Below are positions 54,800-62,508 of a stretch of 64,000 nt of DNA, one piece after another (positions within the stretch are counted from its first letter, which is position 1; every line of letters starts with the position of its first letter). The stretch comes from Marinibaculum pumilum (GTDB taxonomy: Bacteria; Pseudomonadota; Alphaproteobacteria; Ferrovibrionales; Ferrovibrionaceae). The notes beneath the pieces were generated by a model that worked only from the letters and a program-made list of their open reading frames with translations, was not told where the DNA came from and did not search any database. The stretch is from assembly GCF_042646425.1 (NCBI RefSeq), contig NZ_JBHRTR010000054.1:124001-188000 (forward strand), written 5' to 3'. Position numbers and translations under genes: made by a program.

Positions 54800-55323
54800 G
54801 CGGCGCGCTTGCCCCCCACTGGCTGAGGACGGGCGCCGCACGGCTGCGGCGCCTGCTCCTGCAGCTCACCCGGCACGGCCTGGGCGCCGGCCTGGCCTTC
54901 ATGGCCGGGCTCGCGGTGCTGCAGGTCGTGCTGCGCTACGTCTTCGCCGACAGCATCACCTGGGTGGAGGAGATCTCCGTCCTGGTCCTGCTGTGGCTGG
55001 CCTGGATCGGCGCGATCCACCTCTGGCTCGACCGCAGCCATATCGCCGTCGACCTGCTGCTGCCCGATGCCGGGCCGCGCCGCGACCTGGTCGCCTCCGT
55101 CTTCGACCTGGCCGCGATCGCCGGCGGCCTGGCGCTCGCCTGGGCGGCGGAGACGACACTGGCCGCCTTCGGCGGCGTGCTCTACGGCAGCGTCGAATGG
55201 CCGGGCGAGGTGAAGTACCTGCCGGTGCTGGTCGGCGGCGCGGGCATCGCCCTGGCGGGCCTGCTCAACCTGCTGGCCGGCCCCGACAGGCTGGAACAGG
55301 CGGACGGGACTGAGCGGCCATGA
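54796..55323 (+). CDS. dctQ: TRAP transporter small permease (DctQ family)
   Basis: 175 residues from GTG 54796 (GTGA overlap with dctP). Four TM segments, with the family signature RYVFADSITWVEEISVLVL and WLAWIGAIHLW. Pairs with DctM in the inner membrane. Overlaps dctM by four bases. Confidence 0.9.
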   Translation: MSGALAPHWLRTGAARLRRLLLQLTRHGLGAGLAFMAGLAVLQVVLRYVFADSITWVEEISVLVLLWLAWIGAIHLWLDRSHIAVDLLLPDAGPRRDLVASVFDLAAIAGGLALAWAAETTLAAFGGVLYGSVEWPGEVKYLPVLVGGAGIALAGLLNLLAGPDRLEQADGTERP

Positions 55324-56609
55324 TCGGCGAGCTCGCCCTGCTGTTCGGCGTGATGATCGGCCTGTTGATGCTGGGCCTGCCGATCTTCTTCGCCATCGGC
55401 GCCGCCGGCGCGGCCTATGCCATCGTCTATGCGCCGAAAGTGCCGCTGATGATCATCGGCCAGCGCTTCGTCAACGGCCTGGATTCGTACGACTTCGCCG
55501 CGATCCCGTTCTTCTTCCTGGCCGGCGAGATCATGAACCGCGGCGGCATCTCCGCCCGCCTGCTGCGCTTCGCCCGCGCCGCGATCGGCCATATCCGCGG
55601 CGGGCTGAGCCATGTGAACGTGCTCGCCTCCATGGTCTTCGCCGGCGTCTCCGGCTCCGCGGCCGCGGACGCCTCCGCCATCGGCTCGGTGATGATCCCG
55701 GCGATGAAGCGCGAGGGTTATCCCGCCGCCTATGCCGCCTCGGTCACCGCGGCCAGCGCCACCATCGGGCCGATGATCCCGCCCTCGATCCCGCTGGTGA
55801 TCTATGCCCTGTTCGCCAAGCAGTCGGTCGGGCAGATGTTCCTGGCCGGGGTGCTGCCGGGCCTCGGCATGGGGCTGGTGCTGCTCGCCGCCTCGATCTG
55901 GATAAGCCGCCGGCGCAACTATCCCTCCCGCCCCTGGCAGGGCTGGGGGGAACTGGCCCGCTCCGGCGTTACCTCCGCCCTGGCGCTGGCGCTGCCGGTG
56001 ATCGTGGTGGTCGGCCTGGTCAGCGGCGCGGCGACGACGACGGAGATCGGTGCCATTGCCGCCGCCTATGCCGTGCTGGTGACCAGCCTGGTCTATCGCG
56101 AACTGCCGCTGCGCGACCTCTGGACCGCGCTCTGCACCGCAGCGGTGGATTCCTGCCGGGTGCTGATCATCATCGCGGTGGCCGGCATCTTCTCCTACAT
56201 CATCGCCAGCATGGGCCTGGCCTACAGCCTGGCGAAGCTGGCCAGCGGGCTGTCCGACGACCCGGCGATCGTGCTGGCGGTGATCATGCTGATCCTCCTC
56301 CTGCTGGGCACGGTGCTGGAGCCGGTGACCCTGCTGGTGGTGATCGTGCCGATCCTGGTGCCGACGGCGCAGGCGGTCGGCATCGACCCGATCCAGCTGG
56401 GCACGGTCGCGGTGCTGGCCACCCTGGTCGGCCTGGTTACGCCGCCGGTCGGCTTCCTGATCTACCTCACCGCCGCACAGGCGCAGGTGCGCGCCGGACC
56501 GGTGATCAGGGAACTGACCCCGTTCGTGCTGGCGCTGATCGCGCTGCTGGTGGCTCTGGTCTTCGTGCCGGGGCTCAGCCTCTGGCTGCCCCGGTTGTTT
56601 TTCGGATAG
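55320..56609 (+). CDS. dctM: TRAP transporter large permease (DctM family)
   Basis: 429 residues, about 12 TM. Starts in the dctQ stop (ATGA). Motifs: LFGVMIGLLMLGLPIFFAIG, VFAGVSGSAAADASAIGS, IGPMIPPSIPLVIYAL and LATLVGLVTPPVGFLIYL. Sodium-coupled translocation subunit of the TRAP system. Confidence 0.94.
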   Translation: MIGELALLFGVMIGLLMLGLPIFFAIGAAGAAYAIVYAPKVPLMIIGQRFVNGLDSYDFAAIPFFFLAGEIMNRGGISARLLRFARAAIGHIRGGLSHVNVLASMVFAGVSGSAAADASAIGSVMIPAMKREGYPAAYAASVTAASATIGPMIPPSIPLVIYALFAKQSVGQMFLAGVLPGLGMGLVLLAASIWISRRRNYPSRPWQGWGELARSGVTSALALALPVIVVVGLVSGAATTTEIGAIAAAYAVLVTSLVYRELPLRDLWTALCTAAVDSCRVLIIIAVAGIFSYIIASMGLAYSLAKLASGLSDDPAIVLAVIMLILLLLGTVLEPVTLLVVIVPILVPTAQAVGIDPIQLGTVAVLATLVGLVTPPVGFLIYLTAAQAQVRAGPVIRELTPFVLALIALLVALVFVPGLSLWLPRLFFG

Positions 56610-56617
56610 GTACGCTG

Positions 56618-56638
56618 GCTGCCCGGCCGACGGGCGGC
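56618..56638. terminator. Hairpin between dctM and the aldolase-like gene
   Basis: GCTGCCCG and CGGGCGGC pair over 8 bp (one G-T) with loop GCCGA. No T-run. It could reduce or separate expression of the aldolase-like gene. Confidence 0.35.
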
Positions 56639-56673
56639 TACCCTGTGGCGTGCAATCCCGACGGGAGGATGAG

Positions 56674-57483
56674 ATGGACCAGTCCGTGACCGCGATCACC
56701 GCCGGCTTCGGCGCCGATGTGGACCTGCCGCCGCCGCCGGCCGGCATCGACGAGGTGGAATGGGCGGCCCGCCTGCAGCTCGCCGCCTGCTACCGGCTGG
56801 TGCACGAGGAAGGCTGGACCAGCATCGTCTACAACCACATCACCCTGCGGGTTCCCGGCACCGACGAGTTCCTGATCAACCCGTTCGGCCTGCGCTATGA
56901 CGAGATCTGCGCCAGTGACCTGATCCGCATCGACCTGGACGGCAACAAGAAGTCGGAGAGCCCCTGGCCGGTGAACCTGGCAGGCTACCAGATCCATTCC
57001 ACCATCCACCGCGCCCGTCCCGACCTGCACTGCGTGCTGCACACCCACGAGACGGTGTCGCAGTCGCTCTGCGCCACCAACAGCCCGGCGATCCCGGTGA
57101 CCCAGGAAGGCTGCCAGTTCTTTGAGCGGGTCGGCTATCACGACTTCGAGGGGATCGTGCTGGACGGCAGCGAGGGGCCGCGCATCGCCCGCGCGCTGGG
57201 GGAGCGCAACCATACCCTGGTGCTGCGCAACCACGGCCTGATCACCGGCGGGCCGGACTGCGTCTGGGCCTATGTCCGCCACCGCGCCTTCACCCGCAAC
57301 ACCGAGGTGCAGCTGCGCGCGATGGCCGCCGGCGATCTGCGGCCGATCCCCGACCGGGTGATGGCCAAGACCCGGGAGCAGTTCGAGGGCGGCGCCGCGA
57401 GCGCCAACGCCCTGGTCCGCCACCCGGAATGGCCGGCCCTGATCCGCCTGATCGACCGCAAGGACCCGACCTGGAAGCATTGA
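56674..57483 (+). CDS. Class II aldolase/adducin family protein
   Basis: 269 residues from ATG 56674 (GGGAGGATGAG upstream). Fold markers: SIVYNHITLRVPG, NPFGLRYDEI, zinc ligands in HTHE, and the His in RNHGLITGG. Bacterial family members include fuculose- and rhamnulose-phosphate aldolases and decarboxylases of hydroxy acids. Together with SDR, cupin and TRAP genes this suggests uptake and cleavage of an acidic substrate. Confidence 0.88.
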   Translation: MDQSVTAITAGFGADVDLPPPPAGIDEVEWAARLQLAACYRLVHEEGWTSIVYNHITLRVPGTDEFLINPFGLRYDEICASDLIRIDLDGNKKSESPWPVNLAGYQIHSTIHRARPDLHCVLHTHETVSQSLCATNSPAIPVTQEGCQFFERVGYHDFEGIVLDGSEGPRIARALGERNHTLVLRNHGLITGGPDCVWAYVRHRAFTRNTEVQLRAMAAGDLRPIPDRVMAKTREQFEGGAASANALVRHPEWPALIRLIDRKDPTWKH

Positions 57484-57497
57484 CGACGCTGGTTCCG

Positions 57498-57751
57498 CTG
57501 GCGGAATAGGTGCCCGGCTCAAGGCCGGGCACGACGTGAAGGCGGGGACTGGGATTCACACCGTCATGGTCGGCCTTGAGCCGACCATCCATTCCGCCGG
57601 CGGAAACGCCGCGCTTCGCGGCAGAGAGAACGCCCCTGCCCGAAGGGGTACCGTCGGGCGGCCGGATCGACGAGATCCCCCAGGCTTTGCGCGCCGCGGC
57701 ACGGCTGGCGGAATGGGTGCCCGGCTCAAGGCCGGGCACGACGTGAAGGCG
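57498..57751. repeat. REP-like palindromic repeat cluster, three copies
   Basis: A 47-bp direct repeat beginning CTGGCGGAAT occurs at 57498-57544 and 57705-57751. Each contains the hairpin GCCCGGC-TCAAG-GCCGGGC. A third, diverged copy lies inverted at 57563-57600. This resembles dispersed extragenic palindromes of Rhodospirillales. Short ORFs across it are spurious. Confidence 0.85.
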
Positions 57752-57768
57752 ATGGGCCGATACCCCCC

Positions 57769-58893
57769 TCAGTACGAGATCTCCAGCGCCTGCTCTGCCG
57801 GAATGAAGGGCAGGCCCAGTGCGTCCGACACCGCCTTGTAGGTGACCCGGCCGGAATGCACGTTCAGGCCGTTGCGCAGGTGGCGGTCTTCCGCCAGGGC
57901 GCGGCGCCAGCCCTTGTCGGCGAGCGCCAGGACGAAGGGCAGGGTCGCGTTGTTCAGCGCGAAGGTGGAGGTGCGGGCGACCGCGCCGGGCATGTTCGCC
58001 ACGCAGTAGTGGACGATGCCCTCCTCGATATAGGTGGGCTCGGCATGGGTGGTGGGGCGCGAGGTCTCCATGCAGCCGCCCTGGTCGATGGCGATGTCCA
58101 CCACCACCGCGCCGTCGGGCATGGTCTTCAGCATCTGGCGAGTGACCAGCTTCGGCGCGGCCGCGCCCGGCACCAGCACCGCGCCGATCACCAGGTCGGC
58201 ACTGACCACCAGCCGCTCCAGGCTGTCGACGGTGGAATAGAGCACCCGCACCCGGCCGTTGAAATAATCGTCGAGCTGGCGGATGCGGGCGACATTGCGC
58301 TCCAGGATGGTGACCTCAGCGCCCATGCCGACGGCGACCCGTGCGGCGTTGGTGCCCGCCACCCCGCCGCCGATCACCAGCACCCGCCCGGCGGTGACCC
58401 CGGGCACCCCCGCCAGCAGCACGCCGCGGCCGCCGGCGGCCTTTTCAAGGCAATGGGCGCCGGCCTGCGGCGCCATCCGGCCGGCGACCTCGCTCATCGG
58501 CGCCAGCAGGGGCAGGCCGCCATTCGGATCGGTGACCGTCTCGTAGGCGATGGCGATCGCACCGGACTCGACCAGCCCCTTCGTCTGCACCGGGTCCGGC
58601 GCCAGGTGCAGATAGGTGAAGAGCAGCTGGCCCGGTCGCAGCATGGCGCATTCCGCAGGCTGCGGTTCCTTCACCTTGACGATCATCTCCGCGGCGGCGA
58701 ACACCGCGCCGGCGTCGGGCAGGATCTCCGCCCCGGCGGCCCGGTAATCGTCGTCCGACACGCCGATGCCGGCGCCGGCACCGGCCTGCACGCTGATCCG
58801 GTGGCCGTGATGCGCCAGTTCGCGCACGCTGGTCGGCGCCAGGCCGACCCGGTATTCGTGGTTCTTGATCTCCGTCGGCACGCCGATATGCAT
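57769..58893 (-). CDS. ald: Alanine dehydrogenase
   Basis: 374 residues from ATG 58893 (GGAGG six bases upstream); ATG 58899 is too close to the site. Catalyses NAD-dependent oxidative deamination of L-alanine to pyruvate and ammonium, or the reverse. Motifs: IGVPTEIKNHEYRVGLAP, VKVKEPQ (catalytic Lys), HLAPD (catalytic His), NAD fold VLVIGGGVAGTNAARVAVGM and DIAIDQGGCMET. Full length. Isolated between the REP cluster and an MFS gene. Confidence 0.96.
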   Translation of the reverse strand: MHIGVPTEIKNHEYRVGLAPTSVRELAHHGHRISVQAGAGAGIGVSDDDYRAAGAEILPDAGAVFAAAEMIVKVKEPQPAECAMLRPGQLLFTYLHLAPDPVQTKGLVESGAIAIAYETVTDPNGGLPLLAPMSEVAGRMAPQAGAHCLEKAAGGRGVLLAGVPGVTAGRVLVIGGGVAGTNAARVAVGMGAEVTILERNVARIRQLDDYFNGRVRVLYSTVDSLERLVVSADLVIGAVLVPGAAAPKLVTRQMLKTMPDGAVVVDIAIDQGGCMETSRPTTHAEPTYIEEGIVHYCVANMPGAVARTSTFALNNATLPFVLALADKGWRRALAEDRHLRNGLNVHSGRVTYKAVSDALGLPFIPAEQALEISY

Positions 58894-59231
58894 CGTCATC
58901 CTCCCCGCGACCCGTCGCCATCGCGGCGGTCCGCCGCCCGGATCCTGCGCCGGTATGCGGGCCGCCCCCCGTCGCTTTGCCGCAAATCACCGCTTCGGAC
59001 AAGGGCCGGCCCCGAGAGCCACCCGCCGAGAGCCACCCGCCGAGAGCCACCCGCCGAGATCCACCCCCCCCGGGGATCCACCGGGCGCGCAGCGGAGCCA
59101 TGCGGGGGCATGCGCTTGCCGGCCGCCGCCGAATGAAGTACCGCGGGTGACGAACCTGCCGGAACAGGGAAAGAGATCCGACACCCAAGGTCGCCATATC
59201 GGCGAGGGCCGGATCGCCAGCGGTAAGGACC
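58894..59231. other. Intergenic region between ald and the MFS gene
   Basis: About 340 bases between divergent genes, without a supported ORF. Must hold both promoters. Contains the 14-bp tandem repeats at 59012-59067. Confidence 0.6.
59012..59067 (+). repeat. 14-bp tandem repeat, four copies
   Basis: CCGAGAGCCACCCG three times exactly (59012, 59026, 59040) and once as CCGAGATCCACCCC (59054). Upstream of the MFS gene; meaning unknown. Confidence 0.9.
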
Positions 59232-60614
59232 ATGTCGAAGAGCTTCGCCCCGATTGCCGCGCTGTTCGTCAGCATCGCGCTGGTTCTCACCGGCTACGGC
59301 CTGCTGACCATCCTCACGCCGGTCGCCGCCGACCGGCTGGGTCTCAGCGACATCCTGGTCGGTTTCCTGGGCACCGCCTATTTCGGCGGCCTGACCCTGG
59401 GCTGCTTCCTGGTCCCCATCGTGATCGCGCGGGTCGGCCATATCCGCGCCTTTACCGCCTTCACCGCGCTCGCCACCGTGACGCCGCTGCTGCAGGGCGT
59501 GGTGCTGTCGGGCGAGGTCTGGATCGTCCTGCGCATCGTCACCGGCTTCTGCTACGCCGGGATTTCGATGGTGATCGAGAGCTGGCTGAACGAGCGCGCC
59601 GACAACTCCAACCGCGGCTTCATCCTGTCGACCTATACCGGGCTGAACCTGCTGGTCGCGGTGATCGGCCAGCAGATGCTGGGCCTGGGCGATCCGGCCG
59701 GGCCGGAACTGTTCATCCTGGTGGCGATCTTCGTCACCATCTCCGCGATCCCGGTGGCGCTGACCCGCTCGCCGGCACCGGACATCCCGGCCACCACCAC
59801 CCTGCAGCTGCGGCGGCTGATTCAGAACAGCCCGGTGGCGGCAGGCGCGGTGTTCGGCACCGGACTGGCGAACGGTGCCTTCTGGTCGCTGGCGCCGCTC
59901 TATCCCCAGTCACTGGGGATGAGCGAGACCAATGTCGCCAGCTTCGTCAGCGCCGCCGTGATCGGCGGCGCGGTGGCGCTCTGGCCGCTGGGCTGGCTGT
60001 CGGACCGGCGCGACCGGCGGCTGGTGATCGCCGGGATCTGCATCGGCGCGGCCATCGCCAGCCTCGGCCTGACCACCCTGTCGGCCCTGCCCTTCGTCGC
60101 CCTGGCCGCGATCGCCTTCCTGTACGGCGCCACCGCGCTGCCGGCCTATTCGCTGTCGATCGCCCATGCCAACGACCATGCCGATCCCGGCATGTCGGTT
60201 TCGCTGAGCGGCAGCCTGCTGCTGCTCTGGGGGGTCGGCGCGACGATCGGCCCGACGGTCGCCGCCTTCGCCATGGAGCTGGGCGGTTCCGCCACCCTGC
60301 TGTTCGCCTTCACCGGCATCGCCTTCGCGCTGCTGGCCGCCTTCACGATCTACCGGATGACGGTGCGCCCCGCCCCGACGGAGGCGCAGAAGGAAACCTT
60401 CGTCTACGTGCCGCGGACCTCGCCGGCGGTCTTCCAACTCGACCCGCGCGGCGAGGATGGCGGCGAGGATGAGGCCGCCTGGGGCGAGCCGCCGCCGATG
60501 CCCGACCTGGCCCAGCTGGGGGACGAGGCGCAGGCGTCCGGGGAGCCGCCGGTCAGTCCAGCAGCGCCACCGGCTTCAGGCTCCGATGATCCGACAGGGC
60601 GGCCGGGATCGTGA
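59232..60614 (+). CDS. MFS transporter
   Basis: 460 residues; ATG in an AAGGACC context. Twelve TM segments from about residue 8 to 385, with a motif-A-like loop WLSDRRDRR between TM8 and 9 and ESWLNERADNSNRG after TM4, a feature of the YcaD-type subgroup. A hydrophilic Asp/Glu/Pro-rich tail of about 70 residues follows. The last 62 bases overlap the AtuA gene tail-to-tail. Substrate unknown. Confidence 0.9.
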   Translation: MSKSFAPIAALFVSIALVLTGYGLLTILTPVAADRLGLSDILVGFLGTAYFGGLTLGCFLVPIVIARVGHIRAFTAFTALATVTPLLQGVVLSGEVWIVLRIVTGFCYAGISMVIESWLNERADNSNRGFILSTYTGLNLLVAVIGQQMLGLGDPAGPELFILVAIFVTISAIPVALTRSPAPDIPATTTLQLRRLIQNSPVAAGAVFGTGLANGAFWSLAPLYPQSLGMSETNVASFVSAAVIGGAVALWPLGWLSDRRDRRLVIAGICIGAAIASLGLTTLSALPFVALAAIAFLYGATALPAYSLSIAHANDHADPGMSVSLSGSLLLLWGVGATIGPTVAAFAMELGGSATLLFAFTGIAFALLAAFTIYRMTVRPAPTEAQKETFVYVPRTSPAVFQLDPRGEDGGEDEAAWGEPPPMPDLAQLGDEAQASGEPPVSPAAPPASGSDDPTGRPGS

Positions 60615-62430
60615 CCGGCATCTCCAGCAGCATCTGCCCCATCCCCTTGCCCTGCGGGTCGTAGCGCAACGAGGCGGTGCCGCCGCCGCCCAGGGCCCGG
60701 TGTAGCACGAAGTTGAACGCCGCCAGGCCCGGCAGGCTGTAGCGGAGCACGGGCCCCTCGACCAGATGCGCCAGAAAGGCATGCACCTTCTCCGCCGTCA
60801 CCTCGCGCGCGATCAGCGGCAGGAAGTCGGCATCGCGCGCCGCGACGCCGATATTGGAGACGTCGCCCTTGTCGCCGGAGCGCGCATAGGCCAGCGCCAG
60901 CAGCGGCACGGTGACCGTCTCGCCGTCATCGGCCGGGGCCGCCGCGATGTCCGGGTCCTGCGATGGCGGCGGATCCGCGTAGAGGTCGGCCGGCGGCGAC
61001 CGCCCGGGCACTTCCTGGCCATCCAGCAGGATGCGGGCCGGCACCAGCCAGCGCGGCACCAGGAAGGAATGCAGCCGGAAGAAGGGCGTGGCCTTCGCCC
61101 GGCCGGCACCGCCGGCGGTCACGCCCTGCGCCATGGACATGCCGATGGAAGGGAATTCCCGCGCCAGCAGGTCCAGCGCCACCCTGTCGTCGTGATGGGC
61201 GGCCAGCTTCAGCATCGCCTCGCGGGTGTCGCGGCACCGGGCGTTCGGGCCGTAGCTGGCCTCCGCCCCCAGCGCCTCGATATCGGTGGCGCGGAAATCG
61301 GCGAGGTTGTACCGCCCCAGCAGATTGCGCACCCGGTCCAGGATCGCCGCGCCGGCGCGCTCCGCCCGCGCCGCTGCGTCCCGGCCGCCGACCATCAGCA
61401 TCGCGGTCAGCCGCCAGCCGTCCTGCTCAAGTGCGCAGGCCTTCAGGGTGGTCGGCGGCGGCAGCCCTTTCGCCCCCGCAACGCGGACCCGGTCATGCCC
61501 GTCCGCCACCAGCTCCACGTCTGAGAAGTCGCAGACCACGTCCGGCAGCATGTAGCGGCGCGGATCGCCGATCTCATAGAGGATCTGTTCCGTCACCGTC
61601 TTCACGTTGACCAGGCCGTCGCTGCCCGGCGGTTTGGTGATGACGAAACTGCCGTCGCGATGGCACTCGCCGATCGGGAAGCCCATATCGACCCAGCTCG
61701 GCACCTCCTCCCAGTCGGTCAGCAGGCCGCCGGTGACCTGGGTGCTGCATTCCAGCAGGTGGCCGGCCAGGCTGCCCTGCGCCAGCAGGTCCAGGTCCTG
61801 CGCCTGCCAGCCGAACTCGTGGATCAGCGGCCCCAGCACCAGGGCGCTGTCGACGCAGCGGCCGGTGATCACGATGTCCGCACCGGCGCCCAGCGCATCG
61901 GCGATCGGCATCGCCCCCAGATAGGCATTGAAGCTGACCGGTCGTTCCGGCACCGGGGTGCCGCGGGCGATCTCCTCCAGCCCCATGGCGCGCAGCTCGG
62001 CCAGCTGCGGCATCAGGTCGTCGCCTTCCACGGTCGCAACCTTCAGCGGCAGGTCCAGTTCCAGCGCGATGGCACGCAGCGCATCGGCACAGGCCTGCGG
62101 GTTCACCCCGCCGGCATTGGTCACGACCTTGATGCCCTGGCGGTGGATCTCCGGCAGCGCGTCGCGCAGGGTCGGATTGACGATGTCGATGGCATAGCCC
62201 AGCTCGCCGGAGCGCTGCTTCGCCCGGGTCATGATCGCCATCGTGATCTCGGCCAGGGTCTCGTAGACCAGATAGTTCAGCCGCCCGGTCGCCAGCAGCT
62301 GCGGCGTGGCATGCCAGGCATCGCCCCACATGCCCGCCGCGCCACCGATCACCACGACATCCTTGCCCCTGCCCCGGGAGGGCGGCCCCCCTGCCGGCGC
62401 TTCCGCGTCCGGCATTCCGTCTTCCGCCAT
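60553..62430 (-). CDS. AtuA-family protein (DUF1446) with fused C-terminal AtuA-like domain
   Basis: 625 residues from ATG 62430 (GGGAGG six bases upstream). N-terminal DUF1446 domain (GAAGMWGDA, NAGGVNPQACADAL, ITGRCVDSALVLGPLIHEFG, ECSTQVTGGLLTDW) and a C-terminal domain from about 520 (ALAYARSGDKGDVSNIGVAA). AtuA belongs to the acyclic terpene (citronellol/geraniol) utilisation cluster, but this fused form is also common beside other acyl-CoA carboxylases. Here it follows a biotin carboxylase gene, consistent with either. The biochemical role of AtuA is unproven. Confidence 0.88.
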   Translation of the reverse strand: MAEDGMPDAEAPAGGPPSRGRGKDVVVIGGAAGMWGDAWHATPQLLATGRLNYLVYETLAEITMAIMTRAKQRSGELGYAIDIVNPTLRDALPEIHRQGIKVVTNAGGVNPQACADALRAIALELDLPLKVATVEGDDLMPQLAELRAMGLEEIARGTPVPERPVSFNAYLGAMPIADALGAGADIVITGRCVDSALVLGPLIHEFGWQAQDLDLLAQGSLAGHLLECSTQVTGGLLTDWEEVPSWVDMGFPIGECHRDGSFVITKPPGSDGLVNVKTVTEQILYEIGDPRRYMLPDVVCDFSDVELVADGHDRVRVAGAKGLPPPTTLKACALEQDGWRLTAMLMVGGRDAAARAERAGAAILDRVRNLLGRYNLADFRATDIEALGAEASYGPNARCRDTREAMLKLAAHHDDRVALDLLAREFPSIGMSMAQGVTAGGAGRAKATPFFRLHSFLVPRWLVPARILLDGQEVPGRSPPADLYADPPPSQDPDIAAAPADDGETVTVPLLALAYARSGDKGDVSNIGVAARDADFLPLIAREVTAEKVHAFLAHLVEGPVLRYSLPGLAAFNFVLHRALGGGGTASLRYDPQGKGMGQMLLEMPVTIPAALSDHRSLKPVALLD

Positions 62431-62508
62431 TCCATTCCTCCCGCCGGTCCCCGGTCCCACACGACGATCCCGGGCCGGCGTTGCGCGTGACGCCGACCGT
62501 CCGTGCGG

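Noticed and set aside
57290..57841. Short ORFs of 100-150 codons across the REP cluster
   Set aside because: They translate palindromic repeats (GLEPGTHSA-type strings), a known source of spurious predictions.
59012..59067. Tandem 14-bp repeats considered as a CRISPR array
   Set aside because: Units are contiguous without spacers and there are no cas genes.
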